Source: DATNPX01 sp036702975
GTDB lineage: Bacteria; Cyanobacteriota; Vampirovibrionia; Obscuribacterales; Obscuribacteraceae
Assembly (NCBI GenBank): GCA_036702975.1
Contig: DATNPX010000023.1
Location: forward strand, 1-40,869
Reading direction: 5' to 3'
DNA length: 40,869 nt
Shown: positions 33,072 to 40,349 of the stretch, piece after piece
Layout: each line of letters opens with the position of its first letter
How positions within the stretch are numbered: position 1 is the stretch's first letter
The notes under the pieces: generated by a model
The model's input: the letters and a program-made list of their open reading frames with translations, nothing else
The model's database searches: none
Told to the model about the DNA's origin: nothing
Program-made: the position numbers and the translations under genes

Positions 33072-33755
33072 ATGACACACTGTCTTTGGGGGCTTCTGCT
33101 TGGCTATCTCATAGCCACCTGGGCAGAATCCTTCTTCCACCACCACATCGGTCATGCCTCACCGCGGGTACGCGCATTCTGGGAGCGCCATCCGCTAATT
33201 GGCAAACCGTTTCTAGACGCTTTCTACGCACACCACATAATCCATCACGCTCGCACCTTCCGCCGCGATTTCGTCACTCAGTTCATAGACGATGAAGAGC
33301 GGAAGCGCCTTGATGCCATCCTTCCCCCAGACTTGAAGGATGAGATCATACGAAACAATTATGGGGTCACGATTAAGGGACCGTCGGTCATTTGGTTCGT
33401 TGCACCGGTCATGCCCTTTGTTCCGCTCCTGTTCTTTGCCTTTGGTTGGATCGTGACACTGAGTGCTGCGGTTCCAATGTTCATCATCTATCCGATGATG
33501 AGCAAATGGCTCCATCCACTCATTCACAAAGTAGAGGAAGACTTGTTGCACACCTGCACTCCACTCGAGCAGTGGGTGATGAACACCTGGTACATGAGGC
33601 TGGTCGTGATCGACCACTTCCTACACCATGAATACATCATGTGCAACTTCAATCTTCTTCGTGGAGGCGACTTCTTCCGCCGCATGCACAGATCACCTGG
33701 TCCAAAAGACCGACGTGAGATGAAGCGCATCGGGCTGATTCGGTCTCCAGCTTGA
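33072..33755 (+). CDS. Membrane di-iron fatty-acid hydroxylase/desaturase-like protein
   Basis: The 227-residue protein has the histidine boxes of the fatty-acid hydroxylase/sterol desaturase superfamily: ESFFHHHIGHA (about 19-29), FYAHHIIHHARTF (about 51-63, H-x-x-H-H), KWLHPLIHK (mid) and DHFLHHEYIMCNFN (C-terminal H-x-x-H-H). Hydrophobic helices lie at the N-terminus and about 105-145 (FVAPVMPFVPLLFFAFGWIV). Such enzymes use two irons and O2 to hydroxylate or desaturate lipids at the membrane. The substrate is unknown, and an electron donor is not encoded nearby. Only a weak AAGAG precedes the ATG. A hairpin terminator follows at 33840. Confidence 0.75.
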   Translation: MTHCLWGLLLGYLIATWAESFFHHHIGHASPRVRAFWERHPLIGKPFLDAFYAHHIIHHARTFRRDFVTQFIDDEERKRLDAILPPDLKDEIIRNNYGVTIKGPSVIWFVAPVMPFVPLLFFAFGWIVTLSAAVPMFIIYPMMSKWLHPLIHKVEEDLLHTCTPLEQWVMNTWYMRLVVIDHFLHHEYIMCNFNLLRGGDFFRRMHRSPGPKDRREMKRIGLIRSPA

Positions 33756-33839
33756 CGAGAAATTCCGGCATGGAGGTGTGAGCAAGCATTCCCAATGGGT
33801 GCGCTTACTCAAGCTACCAGCGTCTGAATTTTTTACGCT

Positions 33840-33888
33840 TGAAGCGCCTGGCGTTAAACTCCTGCAAAGTGAGAACGCCAGGTCTTCA
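33840..33888 (+). terminator. Probable terminator after the hydroxylase gene
   Basis: TGAAG (33840-33844) pairs with CTTCA (33884-33888) and CCTGGCGTT (33847-33855) with AACGCCAGG (33874-33882) around an 18-base loop. CCCATTTTCTTGTTCTTTT follows, a broken but T-rich tract. Confidence 0.55.
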
Positions 33889-33904
33889 GCCCATTTTCTT
33901 GTTC

Positions 33905-33958
33905 TTTTGGTCATTTCCGCCTCTTTTTGGTCATTTCAGCCACTTTTTGTCAGTTCAA
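33905..33958. repeat. 20-bp tandem repeat, about 2.5 copies
   Basis: TTTTGGTCATTTCCGCCTC recurs with a period of 20 as TTTTGGTCATTTCAGCCAC, then a partial TTTTTGTCAGTTC. It lies just upstream of duplicated leader A. A looser version (ATTTTCGCCATTTTTAGC) precedes leader B near 35805-35822, so it may be part of the same duplicated promoter/leader unit. Confidence 0.6.
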
Positions 33959-34015
33959 ACCTCGCCACGTCCGCGAACTACTGTCAACAAAAACCGGCTC
34001 CACATGTGGTCTTCA

Positions 34016-34170
34016 AAGATCGCAAACGCAATGTTCCTTCATTAGAAGACTTCGCGTGAACGCAACGGGTGGCACGATCTCGCGCCGTTAGCACTGGTCC
34101 GGTCAAGACGGCATGAAAAAAAACCCCAAGGTTTTTGAACTTAACATACGCATCAAATGGGACTTTCAGG
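34016..34170 (+). other. Duplicated structured leader element, copy A
   Basis: This shares long blocks with copy B at 35891-36052: GATCGCRAAMGCAATGTTCC, then TTCATTAG; GTTAGCACT; TCCGGYCAAG; and GAACTTAACAWACGCAT. In this copy AAAAACC/GGTTTTT (34119-34125/34130-34136) forms a local hairpin before the last block. TGAAA (34114-34118) and CCC can instead pair with GGG and TTTCA (34159-34168) across it. It lies upstream of the GT87-type gene and is followed by an intrinsic terminator, so it could be an attenuating leader or a separate small RNA. No known riboswitch class recognised. Confidence 0.55.
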
Positions 34171-34205
34171 TGGTCGCACCGTCTCATGTATTCTCATAAG
34201 CATTC

Positions 34206-34246
34206 AAGCGTGAAGGGGACAATTAACCCGTTCGCGCTTTTTTTTT
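34206..34246 (+). terminator. Intrinsic terminator between leader A and the glycosyltransferase gene
   Basis: AAGCGTGAAGGGG (34206-34218) pairs with CCCGTTCGCGCTT (34227-34239) with one mismatch and one U-G pair, and is followed by nine T's (34238-34246). It lies inside the longer open frame that starts at 34135, which argues that translation really begins downstream at 34390. Confidence 0.85.
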
Positions 34247-34389
34247 GCTCATTTTGCAGAATATATCATTCACTCCGGTCAACTTTGATCATTGCTCAGT
34301 CACACATACCCGTCACACTAAACTTTACCGAGCAAGAATGTTCGCACAGCCCTCTTGAGCCTGTCACTACATCTTTTCACGCGAGTGCT

Positions 34390-35730
34390 ATGCTATTGGC
34401 CTTACGTCGTCTGGGGCTCTCTACATTGTCGTCCGCTAAATTTAGTAAAGCCAAAAACCTTCTGGTATTTGCTTACGTATCATTCTTTCTGATGTGGTTC
34501 ATTACTTACGGCGCGTTTATCGTACAACTAGCCAGTTCCGGAGCCATTTTTTTCGAGAGGTTTAAAGAACAGAATCTGCACTGCGACTTCGTGTGCTTTT
34601 ATGAGACGGGAAAAATCGCTCTGAGCGAAGACCGCACAAAGCCATACGATCCGGCTGTACAACTTAAATGGATAAATAAACTATCGCCATTTCCAAATGA
34701 TCGCCCTCCATACATCCAGTACGTGCCTTTCGTCTTCGTTATGATGGCACCACTGGCGATGCTACCGATGCCGGCTGCGATTTTGTGCTGGAACACGTTT
34801 ACACTGACGTGCGCAATAGTGGGCATGACTTTACTGGGTCGGGCAAACAAACTAAGTAAAAAAGCTACTGCGGCTTTGATTATCGTCTCACTGGCTACGG
34901 GTTCCGCGTTCGTAACCTTGCGCACAGGGCAATCTTCGTTCCTCATTCTGGGTATTTTATGCCTATTTTATTGGGCTTTACTAAAACGGAATCAGCCCGC
35001 GACCGGCATAGCTGCCGCACTGACAACTCTCAAAATTCAATATTCTCCAGCAGCAGGTTTGCCGCTTTTGGCCACTGCAAACTGGCGCGCCATCTTTCTG
35101 GCAGTATGTACTGTCGTGGCTATGCTGTTCCTTGCGGGGCTAAACATGGGCTTTGAAAACATCATAAATTACCCGCTTCACCTGCTTAAACTCGAAGAGT
35201 ACGGCACCTCATATGGAGTCAAGGGACTTGAGATGGTATCCTTGCGAGGAGTGCTCGAATATACACTGGGCGACAAATTGGCATTCAAAATACTTTTAGC
35301 GCTCTCCGCTGTTGGAGCAGCTTTCCTCTTGTTCCTCTGGAAAAAGCATGCATCGGCAGGAATCGCTCATTTGCGCTGGCTCACTGCCTTGACCATTGTG
35401 TGGCAACTACTGTTCAGCCTGCATGGACACTTCTATGATTGCGTTCTTTTATCCGTGGCACCGATCATGATCCCGCCTCTCATAGATACAGATAGCTTAG
35501 AAGAGCAGCCGTGGCAGACAAACACCTCCGCCAAACACTTTTGGTCTTTCTTGTGGCTGACATTTCCGATTGCAACTTGGACCCAGTTCTTTTTGCTGTT
35601 CATGCTTCCCGATCCCCCTAGGTATCTCAGCTGGGTGGTCACAGTGTGGCTCTTAATGCTTATGATTTCGGCATGGACGGTTCGTCCCCAGAAGCGTGCT
35701 AATTCGCAAGTTACTAACAGCCCCACATAA
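34390..35730 (+). CDS. GT87/DUF2029-type polytopic membrane glycosyltransferase
   Basis: The 446-residue protein has roughly ten membrane helices. After helix 1 comes CDFVCFYETGKIALSEDRTK, then PYDPAVQ, matching the D-x-x-x-(Y/F)-x-x-(A/T)-G-x-A-x-x-x-x-x-x-P-Y-D segment of GT-C family 87 (polyprenyl-phosphate-mannose-dependent transferases). PPYIQYVPFVFVMMAPLAML corresponds to the next conserved loop and helix. GQSSFLILGILCLFYWALLK and LKIQYSPAAGLPLL also fit. Such enzymes add sugars to envelope glycans from lipid-linked donors. The start at 34390 was chosen because the upstream in-frame part (34135-34389) contains a terminator and the tail of the structured leader. Donor and acceptor unknown. 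Confidence 0.7.
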   Translation: MLLALRRLGLSTLSSAKFSKAKNLLVFAYVSFFLMWFITYGAFIVQLASSGAIFFERFKEQNLHCDFVCFYETGKIALSEDRTKPYDPAVQLKWINKLSPFPNDRPPYIQYVPFVFVMMAPLAMLPMPAAILCWNTFTLTCAIVGMTLLGRANKLSKKATAALIIVSLATGSAFVTLRTGQSSFLILGILCLFYWALLKRNQPATGIAAALTTLKIQYSPAAGLPLLATANWRAIFLAVCTVVAMLFLAGLNMGFENIINYPLHLLKLEEYGTSYGVKGLEMVSLRGVLEYTLGDKLAFKILLALSAVGAAFLLFLWKKHASAGIAHLRWLTALTIVWQLLFSLHGHFYDCVLLSVAPIMIPPLIDTDSLEEQPWQTNTSAKHFWSFLWLTFPIATWTQFFLLFMLPDPPRYLSWVVTVWLLMLMISAWTVRPQKRANSQVTNSPT

Positions 35731-35890
35731 AAAACGGAACAACCAGCCGCCTTCTTTCTTCTTTTTGAAAGTATTCGGTGTACTCCATCCTAGTATTTTC
35801 GCCATTTTTAGCATTTGCCGAAAAAAAGTTCTTTTCAGCATCTTACGATCAACACAGACACATGACCCATCTTCAATATGTAGATCTCCT

Positions 35891-36052
35891 AAGATCGCGA
35901 AAGCAATGTTCCTTCATTAGTCTGCATCACCTCAATGCAAAGGCTTGCGCAATCTCGCATGGTTAGCACTCATCCGGCCAAGGATGTAGAAAAAGAAATC
36001 GCTGGCAAATTGGCGATTTAGAACTTAACAAACGCATAAAATCAGCGATTTC
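35891..36052 (+). other. Duplicated structured leader element, copy B
   Basis: This is a paralogue of the element at 34016. Here GAAATCGCTG (35995-36004) can pair either locally with GGCGATTT (36012-36019, eight pairs) or with CAGCGATTTC (36043-36052, ten perfect pairs) enclosing the conserved block GAACTTAACAAACGCAT. CATCC/GGATG forms another hairpin around GGCCAA (about 35970-35986). Two mutually exclusive helices around a conserved core are a switch-like design. It lies about 250 bases upstream of the membrane-protein gene at 36305, nearly the distance of copy A from its gene. No T-tract terminator follows this copy. Confidence 0.55.
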
Positions 36053-36304
36053 AGCCTGTTGCAATGTGGTAGGAACCTGGTGTCGCCAACTTGCATCACC
36101 TTCGAGTAACACCTCACAAAGAAACAGTCCACATGCACTTGCCAAGCACAGCTGCATATTCCAGTATGCAACTGATCAAAGCTCGGTTGATTCACTACAA
36201 CGAAATGTTCAGGCAGTGTGTACTTTCCTTTGTGCGAAAGGCGAGGAATGCGACGCGTACATACCACTGGCAATGGAATCAACAACTGGAAGGACCAAAC
36301 GTAA

Positions 36305-37330
36305 ATGTACATCATCTTGCTAGCAGCTGCGCTTGTCACAGCTGCCACCTTCGGCGCATGCGCAAAGTTCGTCGGAGCCTCAAAGCAGCAATCCATCTGG
36401 ACGATGCTTCTCACCTTCTGCAGCAGTCTCAGCTGCACTGTGCTGTTTCAGCACCAGTCACTGCCGCCTCTTACCGGCTATCTCGGTGGCTACGACTGGA
36501 TTATGTTCATGGACTGCGCCGCTGGTCTGTGCGCCTCCTTTTTCGTGCACACGATTGCCTCGATCAAAGAGCCTTTTGCCAAAGAACCGAAGGGCACCTC
36601 GGCCAAGCGGCTCCTCGCATATGGACCGATCGTGGGGGTAAACATGCTCGTTTTCGTCTTCGGGCTGTTCATAAACATTTCGGACTCCTGGGGCAAGGAC
36701 CCTATCGCTCCGAACGACTTCGCAACCATGGTGGCGGACTCTGCCGACAATCAGCTCTCCACGCACCCAGACAGTTTTTGGTACGTAAAAAGCGCTGACG
36801 CCTTCATGCAGGCGAAACAAGCACTCGACCAGTTCCCCATACTGTCCAAGGTCTTCTTTATCGAGCCGGATCACATGGTGCCGTTGGTGATAAATCATCA
36901 CGACTACTATGTAGTTGCTTTGGAGTATCTGGACAGCAACAGCCAGACCGGCATCATGGGCACCACTTATGCTCCTGCAAGTCCTGGATACATAATGGTC
37001 GATGCGTCGAACCTGAAAGCAGCCGCTCAACTCAAGATCGGCGCTCAGTATCAGCTGTCTTACCTCCCAAGCGCCGGGTTGGACAAGAACCTCAAGCGCC
37101 ATGTCTACGACAACGGCTATAGTCACGGTACGCTGGGCAATCCGACGCTTATCATCGACGATTCCGGGCATCCGTATTTCACCATCAACTTCGATAAGTT
37201 CAAGCGGATGGCGGCAGGCGAGTACACCGACAAGATTCTAGTTGTCGATGCACAGACCGGACGGATCAACGCATACAAGCCCGGCGCCCAGCCCAAATGG
37301 ATTGACCGCGTCGTCCACATACAGGACTAG
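36305..37330 (+). CDS. Membrane protein with extracytoplasmic C-terminal domain, unknown function
   Basis: The 341-residue product has four hydrophobic segments in the first 125 residues: MYIILLAAALVTAATFGACA, the stretch around WTMLLTFCSSLSCTVLF, around FMDCAAGLCASFFVHTIASI, and PIVGVNMLVFVFGLFINISD. A soluble domain of about 210 residues follows, with WYVKSADAFMQAK, ALEYLDSNSQTGIMGTTYAP, PTLIIDDSGHPYFTINFDKF and ILVVDAQTGRINAY. The last looks like the D-x-x-T-G-x-(I/V)-x-x-Y strand turn of PepSY-like or related envelope domains, but I cannot assign it. AAGGA lies ten bases before the ATG. Moderately GC-rich. A copy of the structured leader lies upstream. Confidence 0.6.
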   Translation: MYIILLAAALVTAATFGACAKFVGASKQQSIWTMLLTFCSSLSCTVLFQHQSLPPLTGYLGGYDWIMFMDCAAGLCASFFVHTIASIKEPFAKEPKGTSAKRLLAYGPIVGVNMLVFVFGLFINISDSWGKDPIAPNDFATMVADSADNQLSTHPDSFWYVKSADAFMQAKQALDQFPILSKVFFIEPDHMVPLVINHHDYYVVALEYLDSNSQTGIMGTTYAPASPGYIMVDASNLKAAAQLKIGAQYQLSYLPSAGLDKNLKRHVYDNGYSHGTLGNPTLIIDDSGHPYFTINFDKFKRMAAGEYTDKILVVDAQTGRINAYKPGAQPKWIDRVVHIQD

Positions 37331-37334
37331 TCCT

Positions 37335-37411
37335 AATGCTTGGGAATACCTAAATGCTTGGGAATACCTAAAACCGCAGAGCCAGCGGTTTCAGGTATTC
37401 TCACCAGCATT
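37335..37411 (+). repeat. 18-bp tandem duplication leading into an extended hairpin
   Basis: AATGCTTGGGAATACCTA occurs twice head to tail (37335-37352, 37353-37370), five bases after the stop of the membrane-protein gene. The second copy is also the left arm of a long hairpin: AATGCT pairs with AGCATT (37406-37411), GAATACCT with AGGTATTC, and AAACCGC (37371-region) with GCGGTTT. The first copy could therefore compete with the second for the same right arm. Confidence 0.6.
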
Positions 37412-37412
37412 G

Positions 37413-37462
37413 AGCGTGGAGGAGCTGGCTGGCTCCCTCCACGCTTCGTCTTTTCATTTTTT
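37413..37462 (+). terminator. Intrinsic terminator of the membrane-protein gene
   Basis: AGCGTGGAGGAGC (37413-37425) pairs with GCTCCCTCCACGCT (37432-37445) with one bulged C, followed by TCGTCTTTTCATTTTTTC. The T-tract is interrupted but rich. Confidence 0.75.
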
Positions 37463-37520
37463 CAATTTCAATTTTCAATCACTTACCGAAAATATATTTT
37501 TTCAGTCACTCTTTCAGACA

Positions 37521-38138
37521 CTAGCTTTTCTCTGGTTTTCCTTCAATGTTCAAGACCTTCCCGCTACGTGAAGTAGCTTCCAGGGTCGGAACGCGCTCAT
37601 CGTGTTCGTTTCTGTGCCAGGAGGTACCAATGTCTAGCGGATCACGACCTCTACGCTGTAATTCAAGCTGTAAACCCGGTTCGAGACTCGTGAAGTAATC
37701 AGCATTTGCGAAACGCTGCATTACATCATGAAGCTTTTTCGGATCATACCCAGCGTTAGCCAAATCACCAATGTCTCTCAGTTGCTGCGCTGAATAACTG
37801 CGAACCTGATCCATCTCGGAAAGAATACCTCTGGTGTGGGAATCGATCTCCTCTACAGCTCTGCTGTATTCGCTGTATTGACTTGGGCTATCCTTCCCCT
37901 TCAAACTTGCGGGAGCCACCACATCTTCGTAGTGTTTGGCATTTGTGCGCAGCTGTTCGAGCAAAGACTCGTTCGATGGAAGGTGCTCGGAATTACCGGG
38001 TTTAGCACCCAGAGCAATACGTTGATCGTTCTTGCTCAAAATTGGACCAGTGCCATGCGCAAAAGTGTCTACGGCTTTGTACATCTGTTCACGCTCAGAA
38101 AGTACGGTCGGATGCGATACTTCTGCTTGCTGTCCCAT
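37521..38138 (-). CDS. Hypothetical soluble protein, 205 aa
   Basis: The product opens MGQQAEVSHPTVLSEREQMY and is hydrophilic and mostly helical (YSRAVEEIDSHTRGILSEMD; SAQQLRDIGDLANAGYDPKK), with no signal peptide, membrane segment or cysteine. The C-terminus is charged (GKVLNIEGKPEKS). Family not recognised. A good ribosome binding site (GGGGAGG) lies upstream of the ATG, and codon use is normal, so it is probably expressed. It converges on the membrane-protein gene at 36305. Confidence 0.6.
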   Translation of the reverse strand: MGQQAEVSHPTVLSEREQMYKAVDTFAHGTGPILSKNDQRIALGAKPGNSEHLPSNESLLEQLRTNAKHYEDVVAPASLKGKDSPSQYSEYSRAVEEIDSHTRGILSEMDQVRSYSAQQLRDIGDLANAGYDPKKLHDVMQRFANADYFTSLEPGLQLELQRRGRDPLDIGTSWHRNEHDERVPTLEATSRSGKVLNIEGKPEKS

Positions 38139-38339
38139 GTTTAGTCCCTCCCCGGTTCAACATTTCCCTCGTTTGCTTTTCGCATATCTGATGCTTGGGC
38201 GGAAGCTTGAGGTGGACAGAGTCTATTCTGGCATCCGTGGCAAAGATGTGACAACCTTGTCGACACAAAAAACATTTTGCCACCGAACTACGCCGAACTA
38301 TTTAGGTGATTTCGAAGAACTCGCCTTAACGAGCTTAGT

Positions 38340-39557
38340 TTAAATCTCTTCTTTTGCGAGCTTCGTAATTAAGCGTGTAGCACTCTCTGCAAGGATGGCT
38401 GAACCGATCCACAGACCCGATTCGTCGATATCGAAAGTGGCTGTGTGGTGAGGGAAGAACCCGGGATCAAAGTTCGCCTTGGCGCTTTTGCCGCCAAGAA
38501 ACATAAATGCACCAGGCACCATGTTCGCGAAATAGGAGAAGTCTTCACTCCAAGTCTTGGGTTTCATGGCAATGACATTCTCTTTACCGATAATCTCTTC
38601 GGCCACTTCGCGCATAACTTCAACAACTTTCGGATGATTCACCGTCGGTGGATAACCGACATCGTAGGAGATGGTGTAGTCACCTCCGAGAACTTTAGAG
38701 ATTGAGCAAGCCTTCTCCAATTCCTCTTTGATAAGCTTGCGGACATCGCTGTCGAACGTGCGAAACGTTCCTAACAGTTTCACTTCATCGGAGATCACGT
38801 TGCCGCGCACGCTAGAACTTTGAAATGATCCGATGGTAATAACCGCAGGATCGACTGGCGAAATGCGCCTCGAGACAATATTCTGAATCGCCTGAACAAC
38901 AGCCGAACCGACAACTACAGCATCCACACACGTGTCCGGAAAGGCTCCATGACCGCCTTTTCCATTGATCGTTACCTCAAACGAATCTACTGCAGCCATG
39001 ACAGGGCCGGCAGCAATTCCTATCTTTCCAGCCGGCAAACTGCCATCCATGTGAAGACCAATAACAGCCGAAACTCCATCCATGGCATTGTCTTCAATCA
39101 TACGCGGAGCACCGGAAATGCCCTCATCATCGCCACCTTCTTCCGCTGGCTGCATGAGCATACGGATGCCGCCGGGAAGGTCCTGCAGCTCCTTAGTCAG
39201 TATGTTCGCTGCAGCTATGGCACAAGAGACATGCGCGTCATGACCACATGCATGCATCACATTTGGTGTCTTTGACCGGTAAGATGTCTCGCTCTTTTCA
39301 TCAATCGGCAGTCCATCCATATCCGCACGGATAGCCACTCGAGGTCCTGCACCTTTACCAAGATCACCGATAACGCCTGTTTTGCCAATCTGACGTTTGA
39401 CGGTGTAGCTCAGTTTTTCCAATTGCTCGGCAGCTAGTTTCGCCGTCTCAAACTCGTAAAAACTAAGTTCCGGATGTTGATGCAAGTGGCGACGCATTTC
39501 TACGATATCCGGCTGCAGCTCACGCGCACGCTTCACCACCGCATCTGTTTTTGGCAT
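38340..39557 (-). CDS. M20D-family amidohydrolase (HipO/AmhX/IAA-amino-acid-hydrolase type)
   Basis: The 405-residue metallopeptidase-fold enzyme is predicted to hydrolyse N-acyl amino acids or similar amides. RRHLHQHPELSFYEFET opens the family, IRADMDGLPI and VMHACGHDAHVS carry the first metal ligands, and QPAEEGGDDEG gives the catalytic Glu pair. NGKGGHGAFPDTCVDAV is the dimerisation/lid histidine region, and PHHTATFDIDE the last ligand region. All motifs and the length are standard. A small gene lies 63 bases upstream on the same strand, perhaps in one transcript. Substrate cannot be told from sequence alone. Confidence 0.9.
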   Translation of the reverse strand: MPKTDAVVKRARELQPDIVEMRRHLHQHPELSFYEFETAKLAAEQLEKLSYTVKRQIGKTGVIGDLGKGAGPRVAIRADMDGLPIDEKSETSYRSKTPNVMHACGHDAHVSCAIAAANILTKELQDLPGGIRMLMQPAEEGGDDEGISGAPRMIEDNAMDGVSAVIGLHMDGSLPAGKIGIAAGPVMAAVDSFEVTINGKGGHGAFPDTCVDAVVVGSAVVQAIQNIVSRRISPVDPAVITIGSFQSSSVRGNVISDEVKLLGTFRTFDSDVRKLIKEELEKACSISKVLGGDYTISYDVGYPPTVNHPKVVEVMREVAEEIIGKENVIAMKPKTWSEDFSYFANMVPGAFMFLGGKSAKANFDPGFFPHHTATFDIDESGLWIGSAILAESATRLITKLAKEEI

Positions 39558-39620
39558 GACCTATCCTCGCCTCGTTATACGAGCACTTCTTGGAGTCTTT
39601 AGTAACTGAATTTCCGCAGA

Positions 39621-39803
39621 CTAAGCGTAGAAGCCACCTTTACCACCACCAGACGGACGCCAGTTGGCGAAAGCTTCTTCAACTGTGCGCAAGGCGATCT
39701 TGTTGATAATTACGCACAGAGCTTGCACCTGCTCTTCTGTAAATTGTGCATCGGTCTCTTCGATGGCTGCGCGAATGATGTGCTCTGCTTCGGACTTCAG
39801 CAT
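39621..39803 (-). CDS. Small acidic-helical protein, 60 aa
   Basis: The product reads MLKSEAEHIIRAAIEETDAQ, then FTEEQVQALCVIINKIALRT, ending in a Gly-rich tail (GGGKGGFYA). It has two amphipathic helices and no known family. The start at 39803 is favoured over 39818 because GGAG lies seven bases before it. It sits 63 bases upstream of the amidohydrolase gene on the same strand and is probably cotranscribed. Confidence 0.6.
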   Translation of the reverse strand: MLKSEAEHIIRAAIEETDAQFTEEQVQALCVIINKIALRTVEEAFANWRPSGGGKGGFYA

Positions 39804-39913
39804 GGCTTTTCTCCACATTTGTCTGGCGCCACAATCGTTTAATTAGCGCGATGAAACATGATAACAGGTTCTAACAAAGCTCTAAACCTGCGTACCAAAA
39901 AGAAATTTTTTGT

Positions 39914-40129
39914 TTGCATCAGCACATTAATAACTTTACCGCAAAGCAAAAGACCGATATCGATTCGCTTGAAAACCATACAGTTAGGAACTTTTCGGTT
40001 TCAGCATTGCAGCAAAGAAACTTAATGCCACCGCCAATAGTGTCGCTTGACAATCGAAAAATTGCTCGCGAGTTCGCACAGCTAGCACAGGCGCGTGAGC
40101 TTCTTTGCAAGATTATTTCTCGGATATAA
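39914..40129 (+). CDS. Doubtful small ORF, up to 71 aa
   Basis: The frame starts with TTG and has no ribosome binding site. The second half (NLMPPPIVSLDNRKIAREFA, then QLAQARELLCKIISRI) has helix-like periodicity and could be a real C-terminus. The upstream part is A-rich and unconvincing. Possibly a gene remnant. Listed because nothing else explains 39850-40130. Confidence 0.25.
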   Translation: MHQHINNFTAKQKTDIDSLENHTVRNFSVSALQQRNLMPPPIVSLDNRKIAREFAQLAQARELLCKIISRI

Positions 40130-40231
40130 AGTCCCTATCACGGCGGACCCGCACTGTTTGAACGATTCAAGCAACTGTCCGGTTGGAATTTCTTTGAAAG
40201 AAGTTGCTAGGAGAAATAGTCACTTTATTTC

Positions 40232-40305
40232 TCGTCTCGGAGTTTGAAATTCTTACTAGCTAAAAGCCTGTGAATCAAAAAGCTTAATGGCTTGCTCTCC
40301 GAGAC
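40232..40305 (+). promoter_or_regulatory. Structured leader of the nitroreductase gene
   Basis: CGTCTCGGAG (40232-40241) is perfectly complementary to CTCCGAGACG (40296-40305). Within it AAGCC (40263-40267) pairs with GGCTT (40288-40292), and a purine-rich segment AATCAAAAAGCTTAA fills the inner loop. Just 5', GAGAAATA/TATTTCTC forms another hairpin (about 40210-40232). The 10-bp closing helix with an internal arm, 45 bases before the start codon, has the outline of a riboswitch or protein-bound leader. I do not recognise a class. Confidence 0.45.
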
Positions 40306-40349
40306 GGGAGTCAGTCGAATTTACCCTGCAACCAAATGAGGAGGTCAGA

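Noticed and set aside
34135..34389. Longer start for the glycosyltransferase at 34135
   Set aside because: This in-frame extension runs through the leader RNA block and an intrinsic terminator with nine T's, and has no ribosome binding site.
36091..37171. Long frames on both strands overlapping the membrane protein at 36305
   Set aside because: They lack hydrophobic or family patterns, while the 341-residue frame has membrane helices, a ribosome binding site and a terminator.
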